This document shows, one piece after another, positions 1 to 5,596 of a stretch of 5,596 bases of DNA. Position 1 is the stretch's first letter. The number at the start of each line of letters is the position of its first letter. The notes beneath the pieces were generated by a model, which saw nothing but the letters and a program-made list of their open reading frames with translations, did not search any database and had not been told where the DNA came from. A program made the translations under genes and the position numbers. Source of the stretch: CAYFJO01 sp964343305 (lineage in GTDB: Bacteria; Planctomycetota; Planctomycetia; Pirellulales; Pirellulaceae); contig CAYFJO010000622.1 in assembly GCA_964343305.1 (NCBI GenBank), positions 1 to 5,596 on the forward strand, written 5' to 3'.

Positions 1-3000
1 CGGTGCCCACTGGCCAGAATGGCACGACATTCGCGCGTTTTCGCGTCCAGTCATTGACGGGCCTGGCAGCAACAGGACCGGCTTTCGACGGCGAAGTGGA
101 AGACTATCAGGTCACCATTACCCCCGTGCCGCTAGACTACGGCGATGCTCCAGACACAGGACTCGGCACGGGCACGGGCAACTATGAAACGCTGGCGGCC
201 GATGGCGGACCTAGCCACACGGCCACGGGCCCGCGGCTGGGAACTCGCATCGATGGCGAATCAGACGCCAATCCCACAGGGATCGCCAATGGCGACGACG
301 CCGACGCGACCGATGACGAAGACGGCGTGTCGTTCAGCAACATTCGCGCCGGCCAGAATGCCACGGCAACGGTCTTCGTCACGCAGGCGGATGGCAATGT
401 CGACGGCTGGATCGATTGGAACCGCAATGGCAGCTTCACGGATTTGGGTGAACAGATCGTAACAAGTCAGTTCGTGACCGCCGGAACAGCCGTGCCCTTC
501 ACCTTCCCCGTGCCAAACGGAATTAGCTCCAGCCCGACCTTTGCACGATTTCGTGTCAGTACCAGCGGCGGACTTGGCCCAACCGGCTCGGCATCGGATG
601 GCGAAGTCGAAGATTATCACGTCGCGCTGCAAACGCTCGATTTTGGCGACGCTCCCGACACGACATCCGGCAATGGAGCAGGCGATTACGACACTCTCTT
701 GGCCAACGGCGGTGCGGCCCACATCGTTGGCGGGCCGCGGCTCGGCCAGGCCGTCGATGAAGAAGCCGACGGTCAACCATCCGTCTTGGCCGACGGCGAT
801 GATTTAAACGGAGTCGACGACGAAGACGGAGTCTCGTTCGGCACTTTGACCACGTCGAGCGTGGGCAACGCACTTGTCCAAGTATCGGGTTTCGACGGTT
901 TCGTGGATGCCTGGATTGACTTCGACCAAAGCGGCACGTTTGACGCCAACGAAAAGATCATCAACAGCGGCATCGTCAAGACGATCGCCACCAAGACCTT
1001 TCAGTTCTTCGTTCCGGCCACCGCCATTGCCGGAAACACCTATGCTCGCGTGCGGGTCAGCCTCACAGGCGGCATCGGGCCCACGGGATTGGTCGCCGGT
1101 GGCGAAGTGGAAGACTATCAAGTGGCCATCACACAAGGGCCCATTGTTGATTATGGGGATGCCCCCGAACCCAATTTCCGCACGACGGTCGCCAACAACG
1201 GCGCGTCGCACGTCATCACGACGACGGGCCCCTTGCTGGGAACGAATATCGACGGTGAAAGCGACGGCCAGCCGGATACAAACGCCATCGGAGATGATGG
1301 CGATGGCAACGACGACGATGATGGCGTCGTCTTCCTTGGCTCGTTGTTGCCCGGCGGCAGCGGGGTCGTCCAAGTCACCGTTTCCCAAGCCGACGGCAAA
1401 CTGGACGGCTGGATCGATTTCAATCAGAACAGAAGGTTCGACGAGCCAGCGGAGCGAATCGCAAACAACTTGGATGTGCTGTCCAGTTCGGGCGTATTGA
1501 TCGCGACTAATCGCGACGGTTCGCAAAACGAATTGGTCGTGATCAATTCCTCCACGGGCGAAGTGGTCAACACGATTACCGCGCCGCAAACGGTCGGTGT
1601 CTTGAACGGCATCGCGTTTGACGGAAATCACATTTGGTACATCGAGGGCATTGGCGGCACGCAGGACATCCTGTACCAGGTCGATCTCAGCGGCGGTGTC
1701 ATCAGCAGCACCGATCTCAGTGTCGATCCCGCCGTCGCCGGCAATCACACGTTTGATGGTCTCACCGCTCTGAATGGGTTGATTTACATTCAGGACACGA
1801 CTTCCAAGCGAATCCACGTCTTTGATTCGGCCACAAAAGCGATCATCCAGTCACTTAATCCGGGACTCCCCATGTCCGGCGGGCTTGCAGCGATCCAGAG
1901 CCCGGACGCGCTGTTGGCCAGCAACGCAGAGACACAAACGATTTTCGAAATAGACCCGACGAACGGTCAGGTCACCGGTTCATTCCGACACAGCCTTAAC
2001 GCGCACACAGGAACGGCTGTCCTCAACGGTCGGATTTACCTTGCCAGCCTCGGCGACAGCGCCGTTACGGTCGTCAACCGTGCAGGGGTCCTCCAGGGCA
2101 CCTTAAACGTAACACCTGGCGCTGCGACTTCCTCTGTCAGCCTGAGGTCGCTAGCTGGCGGGGCCATCACCGCCGGACCAAACACTCAATTGATATCGTT
2201 TCAGGTTCCCGTGGGAACTCCAGTCGGCAACACGTTTGCCCGGTTCCGCGTCAGTTCGACCGGCGGACTCTCGCCCGTCGGAAATGCGGCGGATGGCGAA
2301 GTCGAAGACTATCAGGTCACAATCGGCGACGTGGATTCGATCGGCGTATTCCGCAACGGCCTGTTTTATCAAGACGTCACGAACGACGGCCAGTGGAACG
2401 GCACGACCGGCGGCGACACGGTGTTCAGTTTCGGTGGCGCCGGAGACATTCCGATCGCGGGCGATTGGAACGGCGACGGCCAGGACGAAATCGGCATCTA
2501 TCGTCCGTCGAATTCGACCTTCTACAAAGACAAGAATGGCAATCGGCAGTTCGACGGAGTTGCCGGCGGCGATGAAGTTGTTCCCTTCGGAATCTTCGGT
2601 GACCTTCCCGTCATTGGCAATTGGAACGGCGACCTGATTGACGACATTGCCGTCTTCCGCCCGAGCATGGCACGCTGGTACAAAGACGCCAATGGCAACG
2701 GTACTTACGATGGCATTGCCGGCGGCGACGAGTCGTTCATTTTCGGTGCCACCGGCGACATTCCCATCGCAGGCAATTGGAACGGCGATAGCATCGACGA
2801 CATCGGCGTCTACCGGCCGTCAAACAGTTACTTCTATCAAGACTTTAATGATAGCAATAGCTTCCAACCTGGCATTGATCTGGTGATCCGCTTTGGGGCG
2901 ATTGGCGACATTCCGTTCATTGGCAATTGGAATGGCAGTGCGACAGACAATATCGCCGTGTTCCGCCCCGCCACTTCGATGGTCTATCGGGATGTGAACG

Positions 3001-3578
3001 GCAACGGCTCCTTTGATGCCGGCGATTCTGCGACACAGTTCGGCACGGCGGGCGACCAACCCATCGCCGGCGATTGGGCGCTGCCAACCCCGTTGCTCGC
3101 ACCAACCGCGGCCAACGAATCCGAAAACACGGTTGCTCTGACCTCCGAAGCGTTGACCGGTGTGGCCGACGCGGCCATCGAAATCCTGGTCGGTGCCGGC
3201 ATCAGCGCGGACGAACTTAGCAACATCAATTTCCAAATTGCCGACCTGACTGGCAGACGCCTGGGCCAAACACTAGGCAACACCATCACAATCGATGTCA
3301 ACGCCGCGGGTCACGGTTGGTTCGTCGACACGTCCCCAACGGACCACCACGAATTCTCCATCGTCGGCCGCAATGGCCTCGTCGCCGAAGAAAGTACCCT
3401 ACCCGCTGACCACATGGATCTTCTGACCGTCTTGCTACACGAGTTGGGCCATACTTTGAATCTCGCCGACGATTATTCTTCCGCCGATTCTGCCAACTTG
3501 ATGAGTGGGTTGTTGACCGCCGGCATCCGGCGCCTGCCCACTGAAGGTGAACTGGCCGCCATGATGTTTGATGCCTAG
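1..3578 (+). CDS. Giant extracellular multidomain protein (GEVED repeats, nested propeller, FG-GAP-like repeats, HExxH domain), 5' partial
   Basis: The reading frame is open from base 3 and ends at TAG 3576-3578; the protein runs off the left edge, so the first visible codon (GTG at 3) is not a credible start. Residues are numbered with that codon as 1. Order of parts: tail of a GEVED repeat (1-39), complete GEVED repeats (45-209 and 213-376), a fourth GEVED repeat (383-774) split by a propeller-like insert (about 495-720), five FG-GAP/VCBS-like units (780-1025), a Pro/Ala linker, and a C-terminal domain (about 1041-1191) with HELGH at 1146-1150. There are no membrane segments and the visible part has almost no cysteine. 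Proteins of this style in planctomycetes are large, secreted or surface-attached and mostly uncharacterised; adhesion, matrix binding or polymer degradation are all possible. No C-terminal PEP-CTERM, LPXTG or clear type IX sorting tail is seen. The coding call is very secure; the function is not known. Confidence 0.95.
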   Translation, partial: VPTGQNGTTFARFRVQSLTGLAATGPAFDGEVEDYQVTITPVPLDYGDAPDTGLGTGTGNYETLAADGGPSHTATGPRLGTRIDGESDANPTGIANGDDADATDDEDGVSFSNIRAGQNATATVFVTQADGNVDGWIDWNRNGSFTDLGEQIVTSQFVTAGTAVPFTFPVPNGISSSPTFARFRVSTSGGLGPTGSASDGEVEDYHVALQTLDFGDAPDTTSGNGAGDYDTLLANGGAAHIVGGPRLGQAVDEEADGQPSVLADGDDLNGVDDEDGVSFGTLTTSSVGNALVQVSGFDGFVDAWIDFDQSGTFDANEKIINSGIVKTIATKTFQFFVPATAIAGNTYARVRVSLTGGIGPTGLVAGGEVEDYQVAITQGPIVDYGDAPEPNFRTTVANNGASHVITTTGPLLGTNIDGESDGQPDTNAIGDDGDGNDDDDGVVFLGSLLPGGSGVVQVTVSQADGKLDGWIDFNQNRRFDEPAERIANNLDVLSSSGVLIATNRDGSQNELVVINSSTGEVVNTITAPQTVGVLNGIAFDGNHIWYIEGIGGTQDILYQVDLSGGVISSTDLSVDPAVAGNHTFDGLTALNGLIYIQDTTSKRIHVFDSATKAIIQSLNPGLPMSGGLAAIQSPDALLASNAETQTIFEIDPTNGQVTGSFRHSLNAHTGTAVLNGRIYLASLGDSAVTVVNRAGVLQGTLNVTPGAATSSVSLRSLAGGAITAGPNTQLISFQVPVGTPVGNTFARFRVSSTGGLSPVGNAADGEVEDYQVTIGDVDSIGVFRNGLFYQDVTNDGQWNGTTGGDTVFSFGGAGDIPIAGDWNGDGQDEIGIYRPSNSTFYKDKNGNRQFDGVAGGDEVVPFGIFGDLPVIGNWNGDLIDDIAVFRPSMARWYKDANGNGTYDGIAGGDESFIFGATGDIPIAGNWNGDSIDDIGVYRPSNSYFYQDFNDSNSFQPGIDLVIRFGAIGDIPFIGNWNGSATDNIAVFRPATSMVYRDVNGNGSFDAGDSATQFGTAGDQPIAGDWALPTPLLAPTAANESENTVALTSEALTGVADAAIEILVGAGISADELSNINFQIADLTGRRLGQTLGNTITIDVNAAGHGWFVDTSPTDHHEFSIVGRNGLVAEESTLPADHMDLLTVLLHELGHTLNLADDYSSADSANLMSGLLTAGIRRLPTEGELAAMMFDA
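3..119 (+). repeat. GEVED-type repeat unit A, C-terminal part only
   Basis: Residues 1-39 show the end of a GEVED unit: the T-F-A-R-F-R-V strand, a Gly-rich turn, and GEVEDY at residues 30-35 (bases 90-107). The matching first half of the unit lies upstream of the window, so the repeat array is longer than what is seen here. Confidence 0.85.
135..629 (+). repeat. GEVED-type repeat unit B, complete
   Basis: Residues 45-209, about 165 residues. The unit opens with D-Y-G-D-A-P (45-50). It has an Asp-rich stretch (D-D-A-D-A-T-D-D-E-D-G-V), then G-W-I-D-W-N-R-N-G with a calcium-loop-like run from D138 (D138, N140, N142, G143). It closes with T-F-A-R-F-R-V and GEVEDY at 200-205. The family is a beta-sandwich-like extracellular repeat common in planctomycete and Bacteroidetes surface proteins; its binding partner is not known to me. 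Confidence 0.88.
639..1130 (+). repeat. GEVED-type repeat unit C, complete
   Basis: Residues 213-376, about 164 residues. It opens with D-F-G-D-A-P (213-218), has the Asp-rich D-D-L-N-G-V-D-D-E-D-G-V run, and ends with GEVEDY at 367-372. After A-W-I-D-F it carries the best EF-hand-like loop of the GEVED units: D306, D308, S310, G311, D314 and E317 fall at loop positions 1, 3, 5, 6, 9 and 12. Calcium binding is inferred from that spacing. Confidence 0.88.
1149..2324 (+). repeat. GEVED-type repeat unit D, split by a nested domain
   Basis: The unit opens with D-Y-G-D-A-P at residue 383 and closes with GEVEDY at 765-770. Its span of 392 residues is far longer than units B (165) and C (164). Removing residues 495-720 leaves 166 residues, the normal unit size. 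The left half ends after G-W-I-D-F-N-Q-N (469-476) and E-R-I-A-N-N-L-D-V. The right half resumes with A-G-P-N-T-Q-L-I-S-F-Q-V-P (724-736), followed by the usual T-F-A-R-F-R-V strand. The junction falls in what should be a loop between two strands. Confidence 0.82.
1485..2162 (+). other. Propeller-like domain nested inside GEVED unit D
   Basis: Residues about 495-720 contain repeated segments of the NHL/YVTN/PQQ-like kind. Each has a strand with L-I-A-T, I-W-Y-I, I-Y-I-Q, L-L-A-S or I-Y-L-A, followed by a short polar turn, then a strand such as L-V-V-I-N, L-Y-Q-V-D, I-H-V-F-D, I-F-E-I-D or V-T-V-V-N, and a T-G-E/T-N-G-Q-type turn. I count about five such segments of 40-50 residues, consistent with a small beta-propeller or part of one. 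The reading frame and base composition stay uniform across the edges, so this is a designed-in domain, not a disrupting mobile element. The exact fold and blade number are inference. Confidence 0.65.
2337..3080 (+). repeat. Five FG-GAP/VCBS-like repeats
   Basis: Residues 780-1025 are built of units with the pattern F-G-x-x-G-D-x-P-[IVF]-x-G-[DN]-W-N-G-[DS] then [DE]-[DEN]-I-[GA]-[VI]-[FY]-R-P-[SA], then [FW]-Y-x-D. The core Trp residues are W822, W874, W926, W976 and W1025, spaced 52, 52, 50 and 49 residues. The array begins with the strand I-G-V-F-R (780-784) and ends right after the last G-D-W, so the first and last half-units could pair to close a propeller. D-x-N-G-N loops between units (from D843, D895 and D997) look calcium-binding. 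The family is known from integrin-alpha-like propellers and many bacterial surface proteins. Confidence 0.85.
3123..3575 (+). other. C-terminal metzincin-like domain with HExxH zinc site
   Basis: Residues about 1041-1191. A helical first part is followed by F-Q-I-A-D-L (strand), I-T-I-D-V-N-A-A-G-H-G-W-F-V-D (around 1096-1109), then helix L-L-T-V-L-L-H-E-L-G-H with H1146, E1147 and H1150. D1156 sits at the place of the third zinc ligand in HExxHxxGxxH/D metzincins, and L-M-S-G with M1167 could be the Met-turn. The conserved Gly of the motif is N1153. This domain ends many giant planctomycete proteins. Whether it cleaves substrates, processes its own protein, or is only structural is not shown by sequence. 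Confidence 0.72.
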
Positions 3579-3689
3579 AGCGCATTTCAACACCTGTTTT
3601 GGAAACCCGATCGCTTAGACATTCTGCATCCTTTGTCACAGGGGTTACGAAATGGGTCTTCCACAGCTTGAGATGGTGGCACTGATAGC
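3579..3689. other. Intergenic region without clear regulatory signals
   Basis: About 111 bases between the two genes. I see no stable GC hairpin followed by a T-run, so no intrinsic terminator can be called. The only stem candidates are 4-5 bp long with loops of 11 or more bases. A TTGTCA at 3633-3638 resembles a -35 box, but no -10 box lies at the right distance. A weak purine-rich GGTGG at 3675-3679 lies about 10 bases before the ATG at 3690. Confidence 0.6.
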
Positions 3690-5561
3690 ATGGTAGCATG
3701 TCTACAACGGACCGGCCAATTCCGATCGCTTGAAAAGCTGACGGACGTTCGCGCTGGTGAACGACATGCCGCGGCAGGTGCGATACCCGGATGCGTTCAA
3801 CCTAGCCGCGATCGCTTCACTCCCGAAACCGCACGTCAATTGCCCTACCTCTGCATTTTATTCGTCGGCGTTGCAGTCAGTCTCACGTCATGTGGAGGAG
3901 CAATCCCGTCGAACTCGGTTTCGCTGAAACACAACGTCAAAACTTGCAGTCGGTTAGAAGTCCAATATTTCCTATTGCCGCACTCTCAAAAAGTGGTGAT
4001 TACCGATGAGCAAATCATCAAGCAAATTGCACAATCGCTAGTTTTCTCAGTAGAGTTTCGCAAGGGTACGTCTGATGCAGACATTGGTAAATTCTTTGTC
4101 GTTGATGTTTTTAGTGGTGAGAGTTTAGTTGAAAGATTTCGTCTTGTTGCTGGTGGGGGTGCTGGCGAAGTGACAACATCACGTGGGGGTGGTTATATCG
4201 GATACCTATCACAGAAATCTTCGACGCTAGTTAGGGACATCCTTCTCAAGCAGTTTCAAGATGCAGGATTGATCGAATCGGATCAGCCGAAGCCAACATT
4301 CAGGGTTGAGTCTCTCACGCTCGTGTCTTCCTCGTCGATTGGCTATGAACGAAATGTTGGAGAACACATGTCACTTAGCTCCGACAAAGAATTCCTATTT
4401 GTTACAGATAGTTTTCGACAATTATTGCTGTGTTATCGACTGCGGGAGAATGACCGCTTGCTGTTTGTCAGATCGTTCTACACGCCGGGAGTCGTGGAGC
4501 CTGTATTCCACCCGATTGCGCAATCAGAAATGACGTTACCCACGTTTGTCGAGCCAAGTCCCGATGGGAAACACGTATATGTTTGCTCGAAGAAAGACAA
4601 CGCAATCGTTGCCTTTAACACGCATGCGACCAGGGGATTGTCTGAAGATGGGGTTATGGTGATAGGAAACGAAAGCCTGGAGATGAAAGCATTTGCCTAC
4701 CCGGAAGCAATTGCAGTGAGTCCGGATGGCAAGCACGCATATGTCACCAGCAGGACTACCAGGCAAGTGTATGTGCTTGATCGAAACTTGAGCGGAACAC
4801 TTAAATACGTTGCGTCAGTCCCAATGGAGTCTCAGCAGCAAACCCGAGTTCAAGATGCGGACGTACAAGAACTGCACAGGAATTCTCATTTGGTGATTTC
4901 CGAGGACGGCAAGTTTGTCTATGTAACCGAGAGCATAGACGGTTCGTTACTATGCTACGAGCGTCAAGTCGATGACGGCGGTCTAGAGCTGGTGCAGCAT
5001 TTGTGGGACAACGAATCGACAGGAAATCGCGGGCTCAAACATGCTAGTTCAATCCTTATTTCCCCAAACGGAAAGTTGGCTATTGTTACAAGTCTGACGC
5101 AAGGAATCAGCGTTTGGAATCGCGACACGGAAACGGGGAAACTATCCTTCCTCCAGCGAGTGGATGAACAAAACATCGGTCGAGAGAAGGTCTTCACGGG
5201 AGCGCGTGCCATAGCAATCCGTGCTGACGGAAGACGCTTGTATGTCGCTTCCCAAGCTGACGGCACGATAACCGTGTTTCGCTGTGACACGAATGGAAAA
5301 CTGAGTCTGCTGGAGATCCTGAAACAGGGAGATCTAGTTGCCCGTGAAGGCAAATCACCCGCAAAGCTAACCGTGCTTTCCGGGGCGCGATGCCTGATCC
5401 TTGCTCCGGATGGCAAGCGTCTCTACGTCGGAACCAGTAAGTGTTCCGCAGTTCGGTTTGCCACAACTCGTCTCGAAACCACGGATGCGGCGAAAAAGTG
5501 GAATGAAGCTCTGCTCACCGAAAACGACGATGATCCAGACGCGTGTTTGATTAGCGGATAG
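3690..5561 (+). CDS. Probable lipoprotein with seven-bladed YVTN/lactonase-type beta-propeller
   Basis: 623 codons from ATG 3690 to TAG 5559-5561. Residues 50-68 form a hydrophobic segment ending in a lipobox L-T-S-C (C68), so the mature protein is probably lipid-anchored in the envelope with G69 next to the Cys, which fits the outer membrane. Residues about 78-195 form a domain I do not recognise. Residues 229 to about 590 hold seven repeats of [VIL]-[SA]-[PE]-[DN]-G-K-x-x-[YI]-V, the signature of YVTN/lactonase-family (6-phosphogluconolactonase-like) propellers. The name lactonase is only a family label: many relatives are of unknown substrate, and I cannot identify catalytic residues. The tail (about 590-623) is polar and acidic. 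The start is uncertain: 49 non-hydrophobic residues precede the signal-like segment, which is too long for a lipoprotein signal. A TTG at 3840-3842 is the only common in-frame alternative close to the lipobox. The coding call is strong from about residue 50 on. Confidence 0.87.
   Translation: MVACLQRTGQFRSLEKLTDVRAGERHAAAGAIPGCVQPSRDRFTPETARQLPYLCILFVGVAVSLTSCGGAIPSNSVSLKHNVKTCSRLEVQYFLLPHSQKVVITDEQIIKQIAQSLVFSVEFRKGTSDADIGKFFVVDVFSGESLVERFRLVAGGGAGEVTTSRGGGYIGYLSQKSSTLVRDILLKQFQDAGLIESDQPKPTFRVESLTLVSSSSIGYERNVGEHMSLSSDKEFLFVTDSFRQLLLCYRLRENDRLLFVRSFYTPGVVEPVFHPIAQSEMTLPTFVEPSPDGKHVYVCSKKDNAIVAFNTHATRGLSEDGVMVIGNESLEMKAFAYPEAIAVSPDGKHAYVTSRTTRQVYVLDRNLSGTLKYVASVPMESQQQTRVQDADVQELHRNSHLVISEDGKFVYVTESIDGSLLCYERQVDDGGLELVQHLWDNESTGNRGLKHASSILISPNGKLAIVTSLTQGISVWNRDTETGKLSFLQRVDEQNIGREKVFTGARAIAIRADGRRLYVASQADGTITVFRCDTNGKLSLLEILKQGDLVAREGKSPAKLTVLSGARCLILAPDGKRLYVGTSKCSAVRFATTRLETTDAAKKWNEALLTENDDDPDACLISG
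3840..3893 (+). other. Lipoprotein signal-like segment with lipobox
   Basis: Codons 51-68 of the second gene give a hydrophobic run (L-P-Y-L-C-I-L-F-V-G-V-A-V-S) followed by L-T-S-C, a good match to the [LVI]-[ASTVI]-[GAS]-C lipobox; C68 is TGT at 3891-3893. The segment is preceded by R49. If translation began at TTG 3840 the signal would be 17 residues long without a positive n-region, which is unusual. No Shine-Dalgarno-like sequence precedes that TTG. Confidence 0.68.
3921..4274 (+). other. Unrecognised N-terminal domain of the lipoprotein
   Basis: Residues about 78-195 follow the lipobox and precede the propeller. The order of predicted elements is a strand L-E-V-Q-Y-F-L-L, the phrase V-V-I-T-D-E-Q-I-I-K-Q-I-A-Q-S-L (strand then helix, 102-117), strands F-F-V-V-D-V-F and E-R-F-R-L-V, a Gly-rich turn (155-168), Y-I-G-Y-L, and a helix L-V-R-D-I-L-L-K-Q-F (180-189). 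This resembles small alpha/beta domains in other bacterial lipoproteins that begin with a I-T-D-x-x-x-I-x-x-I phrase, but I cannot name the family. Confidence 0.5.
4374..5459 (+). repeat. Seven YVTN-type propeller repeats
   Basis: Seven units start near residues 229, 289, 343, 403, 457, 510 and 571. Their central Asp residues, D232, D292, D346, D406, N460 (Asn here), D513 and D574, are spaced 60, 54, 60, 54, 53 and 61 residues. Each unit has a D-G-K-type turn, a hydrophobic strand such as V-Y-V, a polar turn and an I-x-V-[FWL]-type strand, then usually G-x-L. The first unit (D-K-E-F-L-F-V) and the last, which lacks a G-x-L strand, are the most divergent. Seven units agree with the seven-bladed fold of the lactonase-like family. 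Confidence 0.85.
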
Positions 5562-5596
5562 GTAATACCTTGGTGGGCATCTTTTTATTGCGTCCC
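5562..5596. other. Sequence downstream of the lipoprotein gene
   Basis: Only 35 bases remain after the stop codon. A run of five T at 5582-5586 is present, but no hairpin precedes it, so no terminator is called. Confidence 0.6.

Noticed and set aside
804..1817. Minus-strand open frame of 337 codons inside the first gene
   Set aside because: It mirrors the GEVED repeats; long antisense frames are expected opposite Asp/Gly-rich GC-rich repeats, and its translation shows no family features.
1485..2162. Insertion sequence or mobile intron as the explanation for the extra 226 residues in the first gene
   Set aside because: The frame stays open across both edges, no terminal inverted repeats or target duplication are seen, and the translation is propeller-like, not transposase- or endonuclease-like.
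3603..3646. AACCC/GGGTT pairing as an intrinsic terminator after the first gene
   Set aside because: The stem is only 5 bp with a loop of over 30 bases and no T-run follows.
3298..3699. Minus-strand open frame of 133 codons across the gene end and intergenic region
   Set aside because: Most of it is antisense to the C-terminal domain of the first gene, the translation is rich in Arg, Ser and Trp with no recognisable domain, and the sense frame explains the sequence better.
3607..3817. The 8-mer GATCGCTT occurs at 3609-3616, 3724-3731 and 3810-3817, the first two as part of a 10-base match CCGATCGCTT
   Set aside because: Spacing is irregular (115 and 86 bases), one copy is in a coding stretch, and a palindromic GATC-containing short word can recur by chance; no operator or iteron arrangement is apparent.
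3766..3927. Short alternative + strand frame starting at ATG 3766, in a different frame from the lipoprotein
   Set aside because: It gives about 53 residues with no domain or signal, overlaps the lipoprotein frame, and has no clear ribosome binding site.

Overview
The window holds two large protein-coding genes on the + strand, separated by about 110 bases, with no RNA gene, CRISPR array or recognisable mobile element. The organism is most likely a planctomycete of the Pirellula/Rhodopirellula type. The basis is the architecture of the first protein: tandem repeats with a D-[YF]-G-D-A-P start and a G-E-V-E-D-Y end, then a WNGD/FRPS repeat array, then a C-terminal HExxH domain. Such giant secreted or surface proteins are typical of that phylum. 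This is an inference from protein style, not from a phylogenetic marker.

Region 1 (1-3578) is the 3' part of a giant extracellular protein whose start lies upstream of the window. In order it carries the tail of one GEVED-type repeat, two complete GEVED repeats (about 165 residues each), a fourth GEVED repeat interrupted by about 226 residues of propeller-like sequence, five FG-GAP/VCBS-like repeats, a short linker, and a C-terminal domain with a zinc-metalloprotease-like HELGH site. Calcium-binding-like D-x-N-x-N-G loops recur throughout, which suggests a protein that folds in calcium-containing surroundings outside the cell.

Region 2 (3579-3689) is a short intergenic stretch with no convincing terminator or promoter.

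Region 3 (3690-5561) encodes a probable lipoprotein: a hydrophobic segment ending in a lipobox, an unrecognised domain of about 120 residues, and a seven-unit YVTN/lactonase-type beta-propeller. Its true start is uncertain, because the lipobox Cys lies 68 codons after the first ATG and the intervening sequence does not look like a signal peptide. This gene is visibly less GC-rich in places than its neighbour.

The two genes share orientation and both encode envelope or extracellular propeller-bearing proteins, but nothing here shows that they act together. The most interesting point is the clean nesting of a propeller-like domain inside one GEVED repeat. No previously undescribed multi-gene system is evident.
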